From the IMG/VR virus record IMGVR_UViG_3300030103_001587, positions 1-20,347 of that record: 20,347 nt of DNA; one strand, written 5' to 3'. The translations under genes and the position numbers were made by a program. Origin of the DNA: a virus. The notes below the pieces were generated by a model. That model was given only the letters and a program-made list of their open reading frames with translations. It did no database searches and was not told the origin of the DNA. Shown here piece by piece: positions 7,568-13,253 of this stretch (within the stretch, counting starts at the first letter, position 1; each line of letters begins with the position of its first letter).

Positions 7568-7845
7568 GTGATCCTAGACTCAAAAGATTTGGATTGTCTG
7601 GTTTCAACAAACCAAAAAGAACCCCATCACACCCAACAAAGTCTCACGTTGTTCTTGCAAAAGAAGGCGATAAAGTTAAATTAATTAGGTTTGGTATGCA
7701 AGGGGCAAAGACTAAACCGCCTAGAAAGGGAGAATCAGAGGCAGACAAAGCAAAACGCAAGAGTTTTAAGGCTAGACACGCTAAAAATATTGCCAAAGGT
7801 AAAATGTCAGCAGCTTTTTGGGCAGACAGAACAAAGTGGAGCTAA
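7564..7845 (+). CDS. Conserved small phage protein (KRTPSHPTKSH...KGKMSAAFWADxxKW)
   Basis: A 93-residue protein with strongly recognisable motifs: SGFNKPKRTPSHPTKSHVVL near residue 12, AKEGDKVKLIRFGMQGAKT, and FKARHAKNIAKGKMSAAFWA followed by DRTKW at the end. Proteins of this type are frequent in phages, including marine cyanophages, and also in T4-like genomes, but I know of no established function. It is basic and soluble, with no signal peptide. It overlaps the upstream stop by ATGA. After it there is a 29-nt AT-rich spacer before the scaffold gene, ending the microprotein cassette. Confidence 0.85.
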   Translation: MSDPRLKRFGLSGFNKPKRTPSHPTKSHVVLAKEGDKVKLIRFGMQGAKTKPPRKGESEADKAKRKSFKARHAKNIAKGKMSAAFWADRTKWS

Positions 7846-7874
7846 TATTGTGAATAATTGTAAATTTTTTATTT

Positions 7875-8546
7875 ATGGCTGACGAACCAATCAAACCAAA
7901 TCCACCTGTAGATAGTGCAGCGTTGATGGCAGAAGTTGAAGCACTCAGAAAAAGCAACAGAGAAATCTTAGACGATTACAAAAAAGCAAAGGAGGCGGCA
8001 AAAGCTGTACCACCAGATGTTGATGTAGATGCTCTAATTGCTTTTAAACAACAAAAGGAACAGGAAGAACTTGAGGCAAAAGGCAGATATGATGAAGCGA
8101 TTGCTAAACAGGCACAGCAGTATCGTGATGCTGAAGAGGCTAAGAACAAAAGAATCCAAGAGCTAGAAGCTAGACAAAGACAACTTGAAGTTGAAGCCCC
8201 AGCAGTGACAGCCCTTGCTGATGTTGTACACGATCCCCAATATGTACTATCTCGCATCAGTAAGGATCAACTTGCAAGAGAAGCAGATGGGACAGTTGTT
8301 GTAGTTGATGGATACAACAGGACTCCAGTTAAAGATTGGGCAATGTCAAAAATGCCAGCATGGGTACAGAAGAACCCAAGACCTCAAGGCGGTGGAGCAA
8401 CGACAACTAAAGTTCAGACTGAAACAGTGGCTGCTGGTGAAAAGAACCCCTTTGCGAAGGAATCTTTTAACCTTACAGAGCAAAGTAGGTTATATAGAAC
8501 AGATATAAATAAATATAATATGCTCAAAAACGCAGTTAGCGGTTAG
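7875..8546 (+). CDS. Scaffolding protein
   Basis: A 223-residue, highly charged and helical protein that would direct assembly of the capsid protein into a procapsid and then leave. Residues about 15-115 are coiled coil rich in Glu, Lys, Ala and Gln (LMAEVEALRKSN, then EQEELEAKGRYDEAIAKQAQ, RIQELEARQRQLEVE). The C-terminal end, NPFAKESFNLTEQSRLYRTD then NKYNMLKNA, is the short basic helical motif through which such scaffolds bind coat protein. It lies immediately upstream of the major capsid gene, as expected. No protease domain is fused to it, unlike many HK97-type systems. The start ATG 7875 is preceded by a U-rich leader without a Shine-Dalgarno. Confidence 0.82.
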   Translation: MADEPIKPNPPVDSAALMAEVEALRKSNREILDDYKKAKEAAKAVPPDVDVDALIAFKQQKEQEELEAKGRYDEAIAKQAQQYRDAEEAKNKRIQELEARQRQLEVEAPAVTALADVVHDPQYVLSRISKDQLAREADGTVVVVDGYNRTPVKDWAMSKMPAWVQKNPRPQGGGATTTKVQTETVAAGEKNPFAKESFNLTEQSRLYRTDINKYNMLKNAVSG

Positions 8547-8553
8547 TATAGTA

Positions 8554-8588
8554 ACAACGTGGTTGTGCCATGTCAGAGGTTGTGCCTC
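8554..8588 (+). promoter_or_regulatory. Two small hairpins and a 9-nt direct repeat ahead of the capsid gene
   Basis: The 68-nt spacer before the major capsid gene contains ACAAC(8554-8558)/GTTGT(8562-8566) with a 3-nt loop, and GAGG(8576-8579)/CCTC(8585-8588) with a 5-nt loop. GGTTGTGCC occurs twice, at 8561-8569 and 8578-8586, a 17-nt period. The segment is richer in G and C than its surroundings and carries no credible gene. It may be a leader structure, processing site or operator for capsid expression. Stems are short, so chance is possible. Confidence 0.35.
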
Positions 8589-8614
8589 GAAGTAAACATA
8601 TTAATTAAATTCTA

Positions 8615-9652
8615 ATGGCAACATTAAGATCGGATTTAATTATTCCTGAGGTGTTTACTCCCTACTTAATCGAAGCGACAACTCAAACTGACAGCTTCTT
8701 ACAGAGTGGGGTAGTGCAACCTTTGGCAGAATTAAATTTATCCGCAGAACGTGGGGGCGATTTCGTCAAGCTTCCTTTTTATAAAGCAAATTTATCTGGA
8801 GATTTTGAAGTCTTAACAGACTCAACATCATTAACACCTAGCAAGATCACTGCTGACAACCAGATTGGAGTTGTACTTCATAGAGGTAGAGCTTTCAGTT
8901 CTAGAGATTTAGCTTCACTTGCAGTAGGTGGTGGCATAGATCCTATGGCTGCTATTGCTCAGAAGATGGCTGCTTATGTAAACAACCAAAAGCAAAAAGA
9001 TTTGTATTCTTGCTTAACTGGTGCATTTGGATCTATCAACGCAAACTCAAGCAGTTCAGCTTTATTTGATCTAACAATCGACAGTGAGTCAGGTGATTCT
9101 CCTACAGTATTAAGCCCTCGTCATATCGCAAGAGCTAAATCAAAGCTTGGAGATCAAGGCGGCAAGCTTACAGCAATAGCAATGCACTCTAATGTTTATG
9201 GTGATTTGCTTGAGCGTAATATGATTGATCGTATCTACGACAACACAGGCGCACCAGACGGAGATGCTACAGGTGGTAGTACAACTAGAGCTTTTGATGG
9301 CCCTAATGTTGTTGAGACATTTGGTGGTTTAAGAATTATTGTTTCTGACGATATTCCAACAACAGGTTCTGGAGCTTCAACTGAATATTCAACATTCTTC
9401 TTTACACAAGGAGCAGTTGTTACAGGTGAGCAAGCACCAATCAGAACACAAACAGATAGAGACATTCTTGCTCTTGAGGAAGCAATGGCAGTGGATCTCC
9501 ACTATATCTATCACCCTGTTGGATTGAAATATGCAGTGTCTACTGTTAATCCCAACAGAAGCGTTCTCGAAACTGTAGGCTCTTGGTCGAAAGTCTATGA
9601 AACAAAGAATATCGGTATTGTTAGAGCAACTAACGTATCTAATCAGGATTAA
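8615..9652 (+). CDS. Major capsid protein
   Basis: A 345-residue coat protein. The opening MATLRSDLIIPEVFTPYLIE followed by QTDSFLQSGVVQPLAELN, the GGDFVKLPFYKANLSGDFEV segment, SSLTPSKITADNQIGVVLHR with GRAFSSRDLASLA, and the DPMAAIAQKMAAYVNNQKQK helix are typical of a capsid family with an HK97-like fold found in many siphophages. The N-arm, E-loop and long spine helix can be placed in that order. There is no cleavable N-terminal delta domain; the gene begins right at the mature-looking N-terminus, consistent with a separate scaffold gene upstream. The ATG has an A/T-rich leader with no Shine-Dalgarno, although this should be the most highly made protein. Confidence 0.93.
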   Translation: MATLRSDLIIPEVFTPYLIEATTQTDSFLQSGVVQPLAELNLSAERGGDFVKLPFYKANLSGDFEVLTDSTSLTPSKITADNQIGVVLHRGRAFSSRDLASLAVGGGIDPMAAIAQKMAAYVNNQKQKDLYSCLTGAFGSINANSSSSALFDLTIDSESGDSPTVLSPRHIARAKSKLGDQGGKLTAIAMHSNVYGDLLERNMIDRIYDNTGAPDGDATGGSTTRAFDGPNVVETFGGLRIIVSDDIPTTGSGASTEYSTFFFTQGAVVTGEQAPIRTQTDRDILALEEAMAVDLHYIYHPVGLKYAVSTVNPNRSVLETVGSWSKVYETKNIGIVRATNVSNQD

Positions 9653-9654
9653 TC

Positions 9655-10020
9655 ATGCCTTCATTATTTGACGTAACTGCTGGGTCTTTAGTAGGCCCAA
9701 CTGCTGGTGGAACTGTTACTCAGGCTACTAGCAAATCAACAGGTGTAACTCTTAACGCTGAGAGTGGACAAATTACTATGAACGCTGCACAGCTTGACGC
9801 TGGTGTTGAGGTATCTTTCACAGTAACTAACAGCAAGGTTGCAGCAACAGACGTTGTTGTGGCTTGTCATGGTTCTGCTGGAACTGCTGGTTCATACTTA
9901 GTAAATGCAAATGCTATTGCAGATGGTTCTTTTGCAGTAACAGTTTCTAACGTATCTGCTGGTAATTTAAGCCAAGCAATCGTTATTAACTTTGTTGCTC
10001 TTAAGGGTGCATCAAGCTAA
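9655..10020 (+). CDS. Head decoration-like beta-rich protein
   Basis: A 121-residue protein starting 2 nt after the capsid stop. The motif GGTVTQATSKSTGVTLNAES followed by GQITMNAAQLDAGVEVSFTV and ATDVVVACHGSAGTAGSYLV is a beta-rich module that I know from small proteins next to phage capsid genes and from the ends of tail fibre proteins. The predicted Ig-like or jelly-roll beta content and the position after the capsid gene point to a capsid surface decoration protein; a host-attachment role is the alternative. No signal peptide or lysine tail. Its stop overlaps the following start (TAATG). Confidence 0.72.
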   Translation: MPSLFDVTAGSLVGPTAGGTVTQATSKSTGVTLNAESGQITMNAAQLDAGVEVSFTVTNSKVAATDVVVACHGSAGTAGSYLVNANAIADGSFAVTVSNVSAGNLSQAIVINFVALKGASS

Positions 10021-10157
10021 TGGCAATTTTCGCTTTTAGGCGAATGAGAGAACAAAATGAGGCTGCTCAAAAGGCAGCTTCACTTGTTCAAACTCTTGAA
10101 AAGCCAAAACCAAAATCTAAGCCCAAAAAGGTAAAACTCAATGGCAATAACTCTTGA
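10020..10157 (+). CDS. 45-residue Lys/Pro-rich small protein
   Basis: Start ATG 10020 overlaps the previous stop, and the frame ends at TGA 10155-10157, 17 nt inside the next gene. It encodes an amphipathic helix (MAIFAFRRMREQNEAAQKAA) followed by a Lys/Pro tail (EKPKPKSKPKKVK). It fills the 120-nt space between decoration and connector genes. Many phages have a similar short basic gene in this position; no function is known to me. Coding status is supported by the overlap structure and the absence of another candidate. Confidence 0.5.
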   Translation: MAIFAFRRMREQNEAAQKAASLVQTLEKPKPKSKPKKVKLNGNNS

Positions 10158-10701
10158 TGCTACTGTTGGCGGTGCTAACGCAAACACTTATATAACTCTT
10201 GATGATGCAAACTCATTTATTGAGGGTTTAGTTCTCAGTGATGATACTGCGGCATGGGACGGCTCAAGCAACGATAATAAAAATCGTGCGCTTTTTACAG
10301 CAGCCCAAAGAATTGATAGAGAAAAGTTTTTAGGGGCAAGGGTATCTGATACTCAAGCTTTAGAGTGGCCTAGATCAGGAGTAAGGAAGCCTGATACATA
10401 CACAAACTTGTATGGCTTAAGCTTTCCAAATAGATTAGTTGCTGATTATTATCTTGATACTGAAATTCCAGACAGGGTAAAACACGCACAGGTTATCTTG
10501 GCTGTTTATCTAAACAACAACAGGAACGGATTGGAACTAAGCGGCTTGGAGGACTTTGCTGCTGTCAGTGTTGGAAATATAAATGTGACCCCTAGATTTT
10601 ATGGGGCTACTGGTATTGATCGTATTCCACCGATAGTTGATCATTACTTGATGGGTATTAGAATAGGTGGAAGAGCAAACTTATCAATCAAGAGGTCTTA
10701 A
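10141..10701 (+). CDS. Head-tail connector (DnaT-like annotated family)
   Basis: A 186-residue protein. The opening TLDATVGGANANTYITLDDA with NSFIEG, the AAQRIDREKFLGARVSDTQA helix, then LEWPRSGV and a helical VKHAQVILAVYLNN are typical of phage proteins often labelled putative DnaT-like ssDNA-binding protein. By gene order (after capsid and before head closure and neck genes) such proteins act as head-tail adaptors attached to the portal, and the ssDNA-binding label is probably misleading. The ATG start at 10141 lies 17 nt before the stop of the preceding tiny gene. Nothing suggests truncation. Confidence 0.78.
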   Translation: MAITLDATVGGANANTYITLDDANSFIEGLVLSDDTAAWDGSSNDNKNRALFTAAQRIDREKFLGARVSDTQALEWPRSGVRKPDTYTNLYGLSFPNRLVADYYLDTEIPDRVKHAQVILAVYLNNNRNGLELSGLEDFAAVSVGNINVTPRFYGATGIDRIPPIVDHYLMGIRIGGRANLSIKRS

Positions 10702-10702
10702 A

Positions 10703-10942
10703 GTGAACTACGGCTACTCATACCCAGCAGGGTTAATCATTACAGATACAAATGCACATACAGGCAGATTTGGTAAGGTGCATTGTTTATCAAACGCAGA
10801 GGTAACTCTTGTTGCTGAGAACTTAACAGAAAATGGATCTTCAACTATCAACGGCATCACAATGAAATCATCTTCAGAGATTGAAGGTGTAATTACAAGT
10901 ATCACTCTTGCAAGTGGTCAGGTCATAGCTTATTCATTATGA
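10703..10942 (+). CDS. Small conserved phage protein in the connector region
   Basis: A 79-residue beta-rich protein of unknown function. I choose GTG 10703 because it sits 1 nt after the preceding stop, has AAGAGG at 10690-10695 as a ribosome binding site and leaves the sequence beginning NYGYSYPAGLIITDTNAHTG, which looks like a natural N-terminus; an in-frame GTG at 10667 would add 12 residues that read through the end of the connector gene. A GRFGKVHCLSNAEVT core and a final ITLASGQVIAYSL beta strand pair are seen. Similar small proteins occur near neck genes of other siphophages. The stop overlaps the next ATG. Confidence 0.7.
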   Translation: MNYGYSYPAGLIITDTNAHTGRFGKVHCLSNAEVTLVAENLTENGSSTINGITMKSSSEIEGVITSITLASGQVIAYSL

Positions 10943-11292
10943 GCCTTGCTAATGCACTAAAAAAAGCTGCCAGTGCTTCACTGAAGAAGCTTGGTGGTGA
11001 TGTGACTATCAGACAAGTAACAGCAGGGGCATACAATACCACTACTGGAGCCATTACAGAATCTACATCTGATACAACTATTAAAGGTGCATTGAGTAAT
11101 GTTTCTAGAAATCAAGTAAATGATTTGATTGAATCACAGGATAAGTTACTGACTATATCTGCTGGTGATTTAACCTTTGCCCCTACGACAAAAGACAGAG
11201 TGGTGATAAGTAATGTTGAATTTAAAATTATTCAAGTAATAACAAATGAGCAAAATAATACTGCTGTTAGCTTTGATCTTATCCTGAGGTAA
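10939..11292 (+). CDS. Probable head closure / head-tail joining protein
   Basis: A 117-residue protein. An N-terminal helix (SLANALKKAASASLKKLGGD) leads into beta strands with VTIRQVTAGAYNTTTGAITE, then KGALSNVSRNQVNDLIESQD and a closing beta segment RVVISNVEFKIIQVITNEQN. This matches head closure (stopper) proteins, which have a small beta barrel with a loop that plugs the portal channel after packaging. It lies between the connector and the gp10-like neck gene, as expected. Start ATG 10939 overlaps the upstream stop (ATGA). The assignment is from pattern and position, without a diagnostic catalytic motif. Confidence 0.68.
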   Translation: MSLANALKKAASASLKKLGGDVTIRQVTAGAYNTTTGAITESTSDTTIKGALSNVSRNQVNDLIESQDKLLTISAGDLTFAPTTKDRVVISNVEFKIIQVITNEQNNTAVSFDLILR

Positions 11293-11294
11293 AA

Positions 11295-11645
11295 ATGGCA
11301 AGACAAATAACTATATTGGAAATCCCAGATGTGATGGAGGAAGCTGTGGAAACTTTAGTTGCTGCTACCACTTTGGAATGGACAGCAAGAGTAAAGAAGG
11401 CCACACCAGTCGATACTGGTAGATTAAGAGCCGCTTGGCAGACAGATATAAAAAAATTTGAAGGCATAGTGAGTAACAACTTGCCATATGCAGAACCAGT
11501 TTGTTTTGGTGAGAACTTACCACCATCATGGAATAATCAATACCGCACAAGACAAAAAACACAAGCTGGATTTCCAGAACTTATTGCAAAAGAATTACAA
11601 AAGTGGGCTGGTGATGAATATGAAAAAATTAAGAGGAGAATATAG
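11295..11645 (+). CDS. HK97 gp10-like neck/tail completion protein
   Basis: A 116-residue protein with the signature TPVDTGRLRAAW (residues about 36-47) followed by a short beta section, NNLPYAEPVCFGE, and a C-terminal helix (FPELIAKELQKWAGDEYEKI). The P-V-D-T-G-x-L-x-x-(S/A)-W motif and the P-Y-A segment define HK97 gp10-like and related minor tail/neck proteins, which sit at the head-tail interface. It begins 2 nt after the previous stop with AGG close to the start, and its last base is the first of the next gene. A strong GAGGAG near its 3-prime end serves the next start. Confidence 0.82.
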   Translation: MARQITILEIPDVMEEAVETLVAATTLEWTARVKKATPVDTGRLRAAWQTDIKKFEGIVSNNLPYAEPVCFGENLPPSWNNQYRTRQKTQAGFPELIAKELQKWAGDEYEKIKRRI

Positions 11646-12067
11646 TGGCTGCTACAGATTTAAATACAGTAAGATCCACAATAGAGGCTAGGTTAGCAAC
11701 AGAGCTTGCTTCAAGCCCAGCAATCCCTGTTGTTTTTAATAATATGACCTTTGATTCAACAGCAGAGGATACTTTTGTTCAATGTATAACAAGCTTTGGA
11801 AACAATTCATATCTTACTCAGGGAGGAACAAGTGATTCTGATAACCAGATTGATGGCCTTGTTTTATTGAACGTATTTACAGAAGAAGGTCTTGGGGCAG
11901 GGTCTAACTTTACAATTTGCAAAAGACTAAGGGACTTATACAATAGAATTACAGTATCAAGTGTTATTTTTGATGCACCTATTGGCCCTGAGATTCTTAC
12001 CTCAAGTCCAGAAGGTAAATTTCAAACACAAATTAGAATAACATTTACAATTTACGAGGATCTTTAA
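11645..12067 (+). CDS. Tail terminator protein
   Basis: A 140-residue protein that would cap the tail tube and join it to the neck. The helix TDLNTVRSTIEARLATELAS, then IPVVFNNMTFDSTAEDTFVQ, and the DGLVLLNVFTEEGLGAGSNF and QTQIRITFTIYEDL strands correspond to a gpU-like or DUF4128-like terminator, where an alpha/beta fold forms a hexamer. Start GTG 11645 has a strong ribosome binding site AGAGGAG at 11632-11638 inside the preceding gene. The location between the gp10-like gene and the tail tube supports this role. Confidence 0.75.
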   Translation: MAATDLNTVRSTIEARLATELASSPAIPVVFNNMTFDSTAEDTFVQCITSFGNNSYLTQGGTSDSDNQIDGLVLLNVFTEEGLGAGSNFTICKRLRDLYNRITVSSVIFDAPIGPEILTSSPEGKFQTQIRITFTIYEDL

Positions 12068-12069
12068 TC

Positions 12070-12222
12070 ATGCCAAAGCTTGTTTTTACAGAAGAGATGT
12101 TAAACGCTATCGAAGCTGTCAAAGGTGTAAGAGATTCAAGAATGTGGGATCCTAATTGCAAAAGATATATGGAGAGTCAACAAAAATCTAAAAAAGATGT
12201 AAAAAACTCTGAAAAGAGTTAA
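12070..12222 (+). CDS. 50-residue small protein, unknown function
   Basis: Start ATG 12070, 2 nt after the terminator stop, and stop TAA 12220-12222. It encodes MPKLVFTEEMLNAIEAVKGV then RDSRMWDPNCKRYMESQQKS and a Lys/Ser tail. It has a helical N-terminal half and no recognised domain. It fills the gap between tail terminator and tail tube. The DNA for its last residues forms a small hairpin (12205-12220). Tiny genes in this position are common in siphophages; the function is not known. Confidence 0.5.
   Translation: MPKLVFTEEMLNAIEAVKGVRDSRMWDPNCKRYMESQQKSKKDVKNSEKS
12205..12220 (+). other. Small perfect hairpin with GAAA loop before the tail tube gene
   Basis: AACTCT (12205-12210), loop GAAA, AGAGTT (12215-12220): a perfect 6-bp stem with a GNRA-type tetraloop. 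Twenty bases later lies an eight-T run (12241-12248) just before the tail tube ATG. The distance to the T run is too long for an intrinsic terminator, so an mRNA processing or stabilising element is more likely, if it has any role. Confidence 0.3.
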
Positions 12223-12251
12223 TATATTTATAAATCTTTCTTTTTTTTGTC

Positions 12252-12671
12252 ATGGCAGCTATCAGAGGTGATGTAGGCAAGATTATGTTTCATAATGCGG
12301 CTGGAACTGAAGCCGATATTGCTGGAACTAGGTCTTGGTCATTATCAGTTTCAAAGGATACTTTAGAAACTACAGTTCAAGGTGATACTTCAAAAACTTT
12401 TATTGGTGGTCTTATTTCTGGTGAAGGTTCAGCAGAATTGATTTATGACAATGCTGGTAATGCAGACTATCTTTCATTTGTTGAGGACATATTAACAACA
12501 GGTGATGCTGGTGACGCATTATTTGAACTGTTCCCTGATAGTTCAGCTAGTTCTAAAAAATTAGCTTTTTCTGGAATTATTACAAGTGCTGAATATGGTG
12601 CAACACTTGGAGAAACTCAAGTAATAAACATTTCATTCCAGACAACAGGTGCAATAACTTCAGACATATAG
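12252..12671 (+). CDS. Major tail tube protein
   Basis: A 139-residue protein whose hexamers stack to form the tail tube. The sequence starts with a beta strand (RGDVGKIMFHNAAG), followed by AGTRSWSLSVSKDTLETTVQ with GDTSKTFIGG, and ends with EYGATLGETQVINISFQTTG, the pattern of small siphophage tube proteins (a beta sandwich with a T-x-x-x-T-K-T/F hairpin). The length is normal. The gene is isolated by a 29-nt AT-rich spacer containing an eight-T run and has no Shine-Dalgarno, although its product should be abundant. The position before the chaperone pair and tape measure makes the assignment firm. Confidence 0.88.
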   Translation: MAAIRGDVGKIMFHNAAGTEADIAGTRSWSLSVSKDTLETTVQGDTSKTFIGGLISGEGSAELIYDNAGNADYLSFVEDILTTGDAGDALFELFPDSSASSKKLAFSGIITSAEYGATLGETQVINISFQTTGAITSDI

Positions 12672-12700
12672 TAAATTAAGAATACTTCGCATTTAATTTA
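12672..12700 (+). promoter_or_regulatory. Inverted repeat overlapping the start of the tail chaperone gene
   Basis: TAAATTAA at 12672-12679 pairs perfectly with TTAATTTA at 12693-12700 across a 13-nt loop. The right arm includes the A of the ATG at 12700, so if formed in mRNA it would partly hide this start. The arms are purely A/T, so stability is low and chance likelihood is not small in an AT-rich genome. It could lower chaperone translation relative to the tube protein. Confidence 0.25.
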
Positions 12701-13053
12701 TGGCAGAAAAGAAAACCCTCGACCTTTTAAAGGACGCTTTTGACCTTTCTAAAAGGCGTAAATTTGACGTCAAAGATAATGACGGCAAAACAGTATGTAG
12801 TTTATATTTCAAGGCTATTACAAGGGCAGATAGAGCCAGAGCAACACAAAGGGCTGGCAGTGAGGATCCGTTAGTTGTTTCTACACATATGCTTTGTCAG
12901 TTGGCAGAGAATGAAGATGGTACAAAAGCATTTCACCCTGCTGATTTTGCAAATTTACAAAATGAGTTGCCAGAAAATGTATTAAACGAGATCGAGCTAT
13001 TTTTGTTTGGTGTAAATCAAAATGCAACTATTGATAACGTAAAGGAATTTTAA
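12700..13053 (+). CDS. Tail assembly chaperone (lambda gpG-like)
   Basis: A 117-residue protein: KKTLDLLKDAFDLSKRRKFD, then VCSLYFKAITRADRARATQR, a polar region with STHMLCQLAENEDG, and a helical end NVLNEIELFLFGVNQNATID. This matches tail assembly chaperones that coat the tape measure while the tube polymerises. Its place between the tube and tape measure genes is the standard one. The frame ends at TAA 13051-13053, just before six G residues, while a second coherent frame without start codon follows in the -1 register; ribosomes shifting near the end would make a longer gpG-gpT-like fusion. The ATG has only A/T-rich sequence upstream. Confidence 0.82.
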   Translation: MAEKKTLDLLKDAFDLSKRRKFDVKDNDGKTVCSLYFKAITRADRARATQRAGSEDPLVVSTHMLCQLAENEDGTKAFHPADFANLQNELPENVLNEIELFLFGVNQNATIDNVKEF

Positions 13054-13235
13054 GGGGGGATAACTGGTTAAATTTTGAGTTTTTCCTTGCAACAGAATTA
13101 GGTAAGACAGTAAGTGAATTAAGGTGTCAACTCACTGAGGAAGAGTTGATATTTTTTGCTGGTTACTATGAATTAAAGTATGATAGAGAAAAGAAACAGG
13201 CAGATGCGGCTAAACGCAAAGCCAAGTATAGTTAA
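13038..13235 (+). CDS. Second tail chaperone segment (gpT-like), likely made by -1 frameshift
   Basis: In the -1 register relative to the preceding gene, an open frame runs from after a TAA at 13035-13037 to TAA 13233-13235. It encodes NWLNFEFFLATELGKTVSEL, then RCQLTEEELIFFAGYYELKY and a basic helical end, which is the usual sequence type of the downstream part of gpG-gpT fusions (an E-F-x-x-A-x-E-L-G-x-T-V-x-E-L core). It contains no ATG, GTG or TTG before the core. The shift has to happen between 13038 and 13050. The only plausible slip is AAG to AAA on AAAG at 13041-13044. A minor product of about 180 residues is predicted. Confidence 0.7.
   Translation, partial: RKGILRGDNWLNFEFFLATELGKTVSELRCQLTEEELIFFAGYYELKYDREKKQADAAKRKAKYS
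13041..13044 (+). other. Candidate -1 slippery site (AAAG) of the tail chaperone genes
   Basis: The zero-frame codon AAG at 13042-13044 can slip back to AAA at 13041-13043. It is the only well-pairing -1 slip in the permitted interval 13038-13050, but the preceding codon GTA would re-pair badly, so this is not a standard two-tRNA heptamer. A purine block with six G (13052-13059) follows the zero-frame stop. The site is a prediction. Confidence 0.35.
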
Positions 13236-13253
13236 AGGAGTTATTGTTTAGTC

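Noticed and set aside
8570-8608. A 12-codon reading frame (ATG 8570) in the leader of the capsid gene
   Set aside because: Too short, no ribosome binding site, and it consists mostly of the hairpin and repeat sequence; treated as part of the leader.
10667-10702. Longer start (GTG 10667) for the small connector-region gene
   Set aside because: It would overlap the connector gene by 35 nt with an unlikely N-terminus, whereas GTG 10703 follows the stop directly with a good AAGAGG site.
12205-12248. Intrinsic terminator before the tail tube gene
   Set aside because: The T run is 20 nt from the stem instead of adjacent, and termination here would cut off the tail genes.
13054-13059. Sequencing error in the six-G run as the cause of the frame change in the chaperone region
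   Set aside because: The zero-frame stop TAA lies before the G run, so a length error in the Gs cannot join the two frames.
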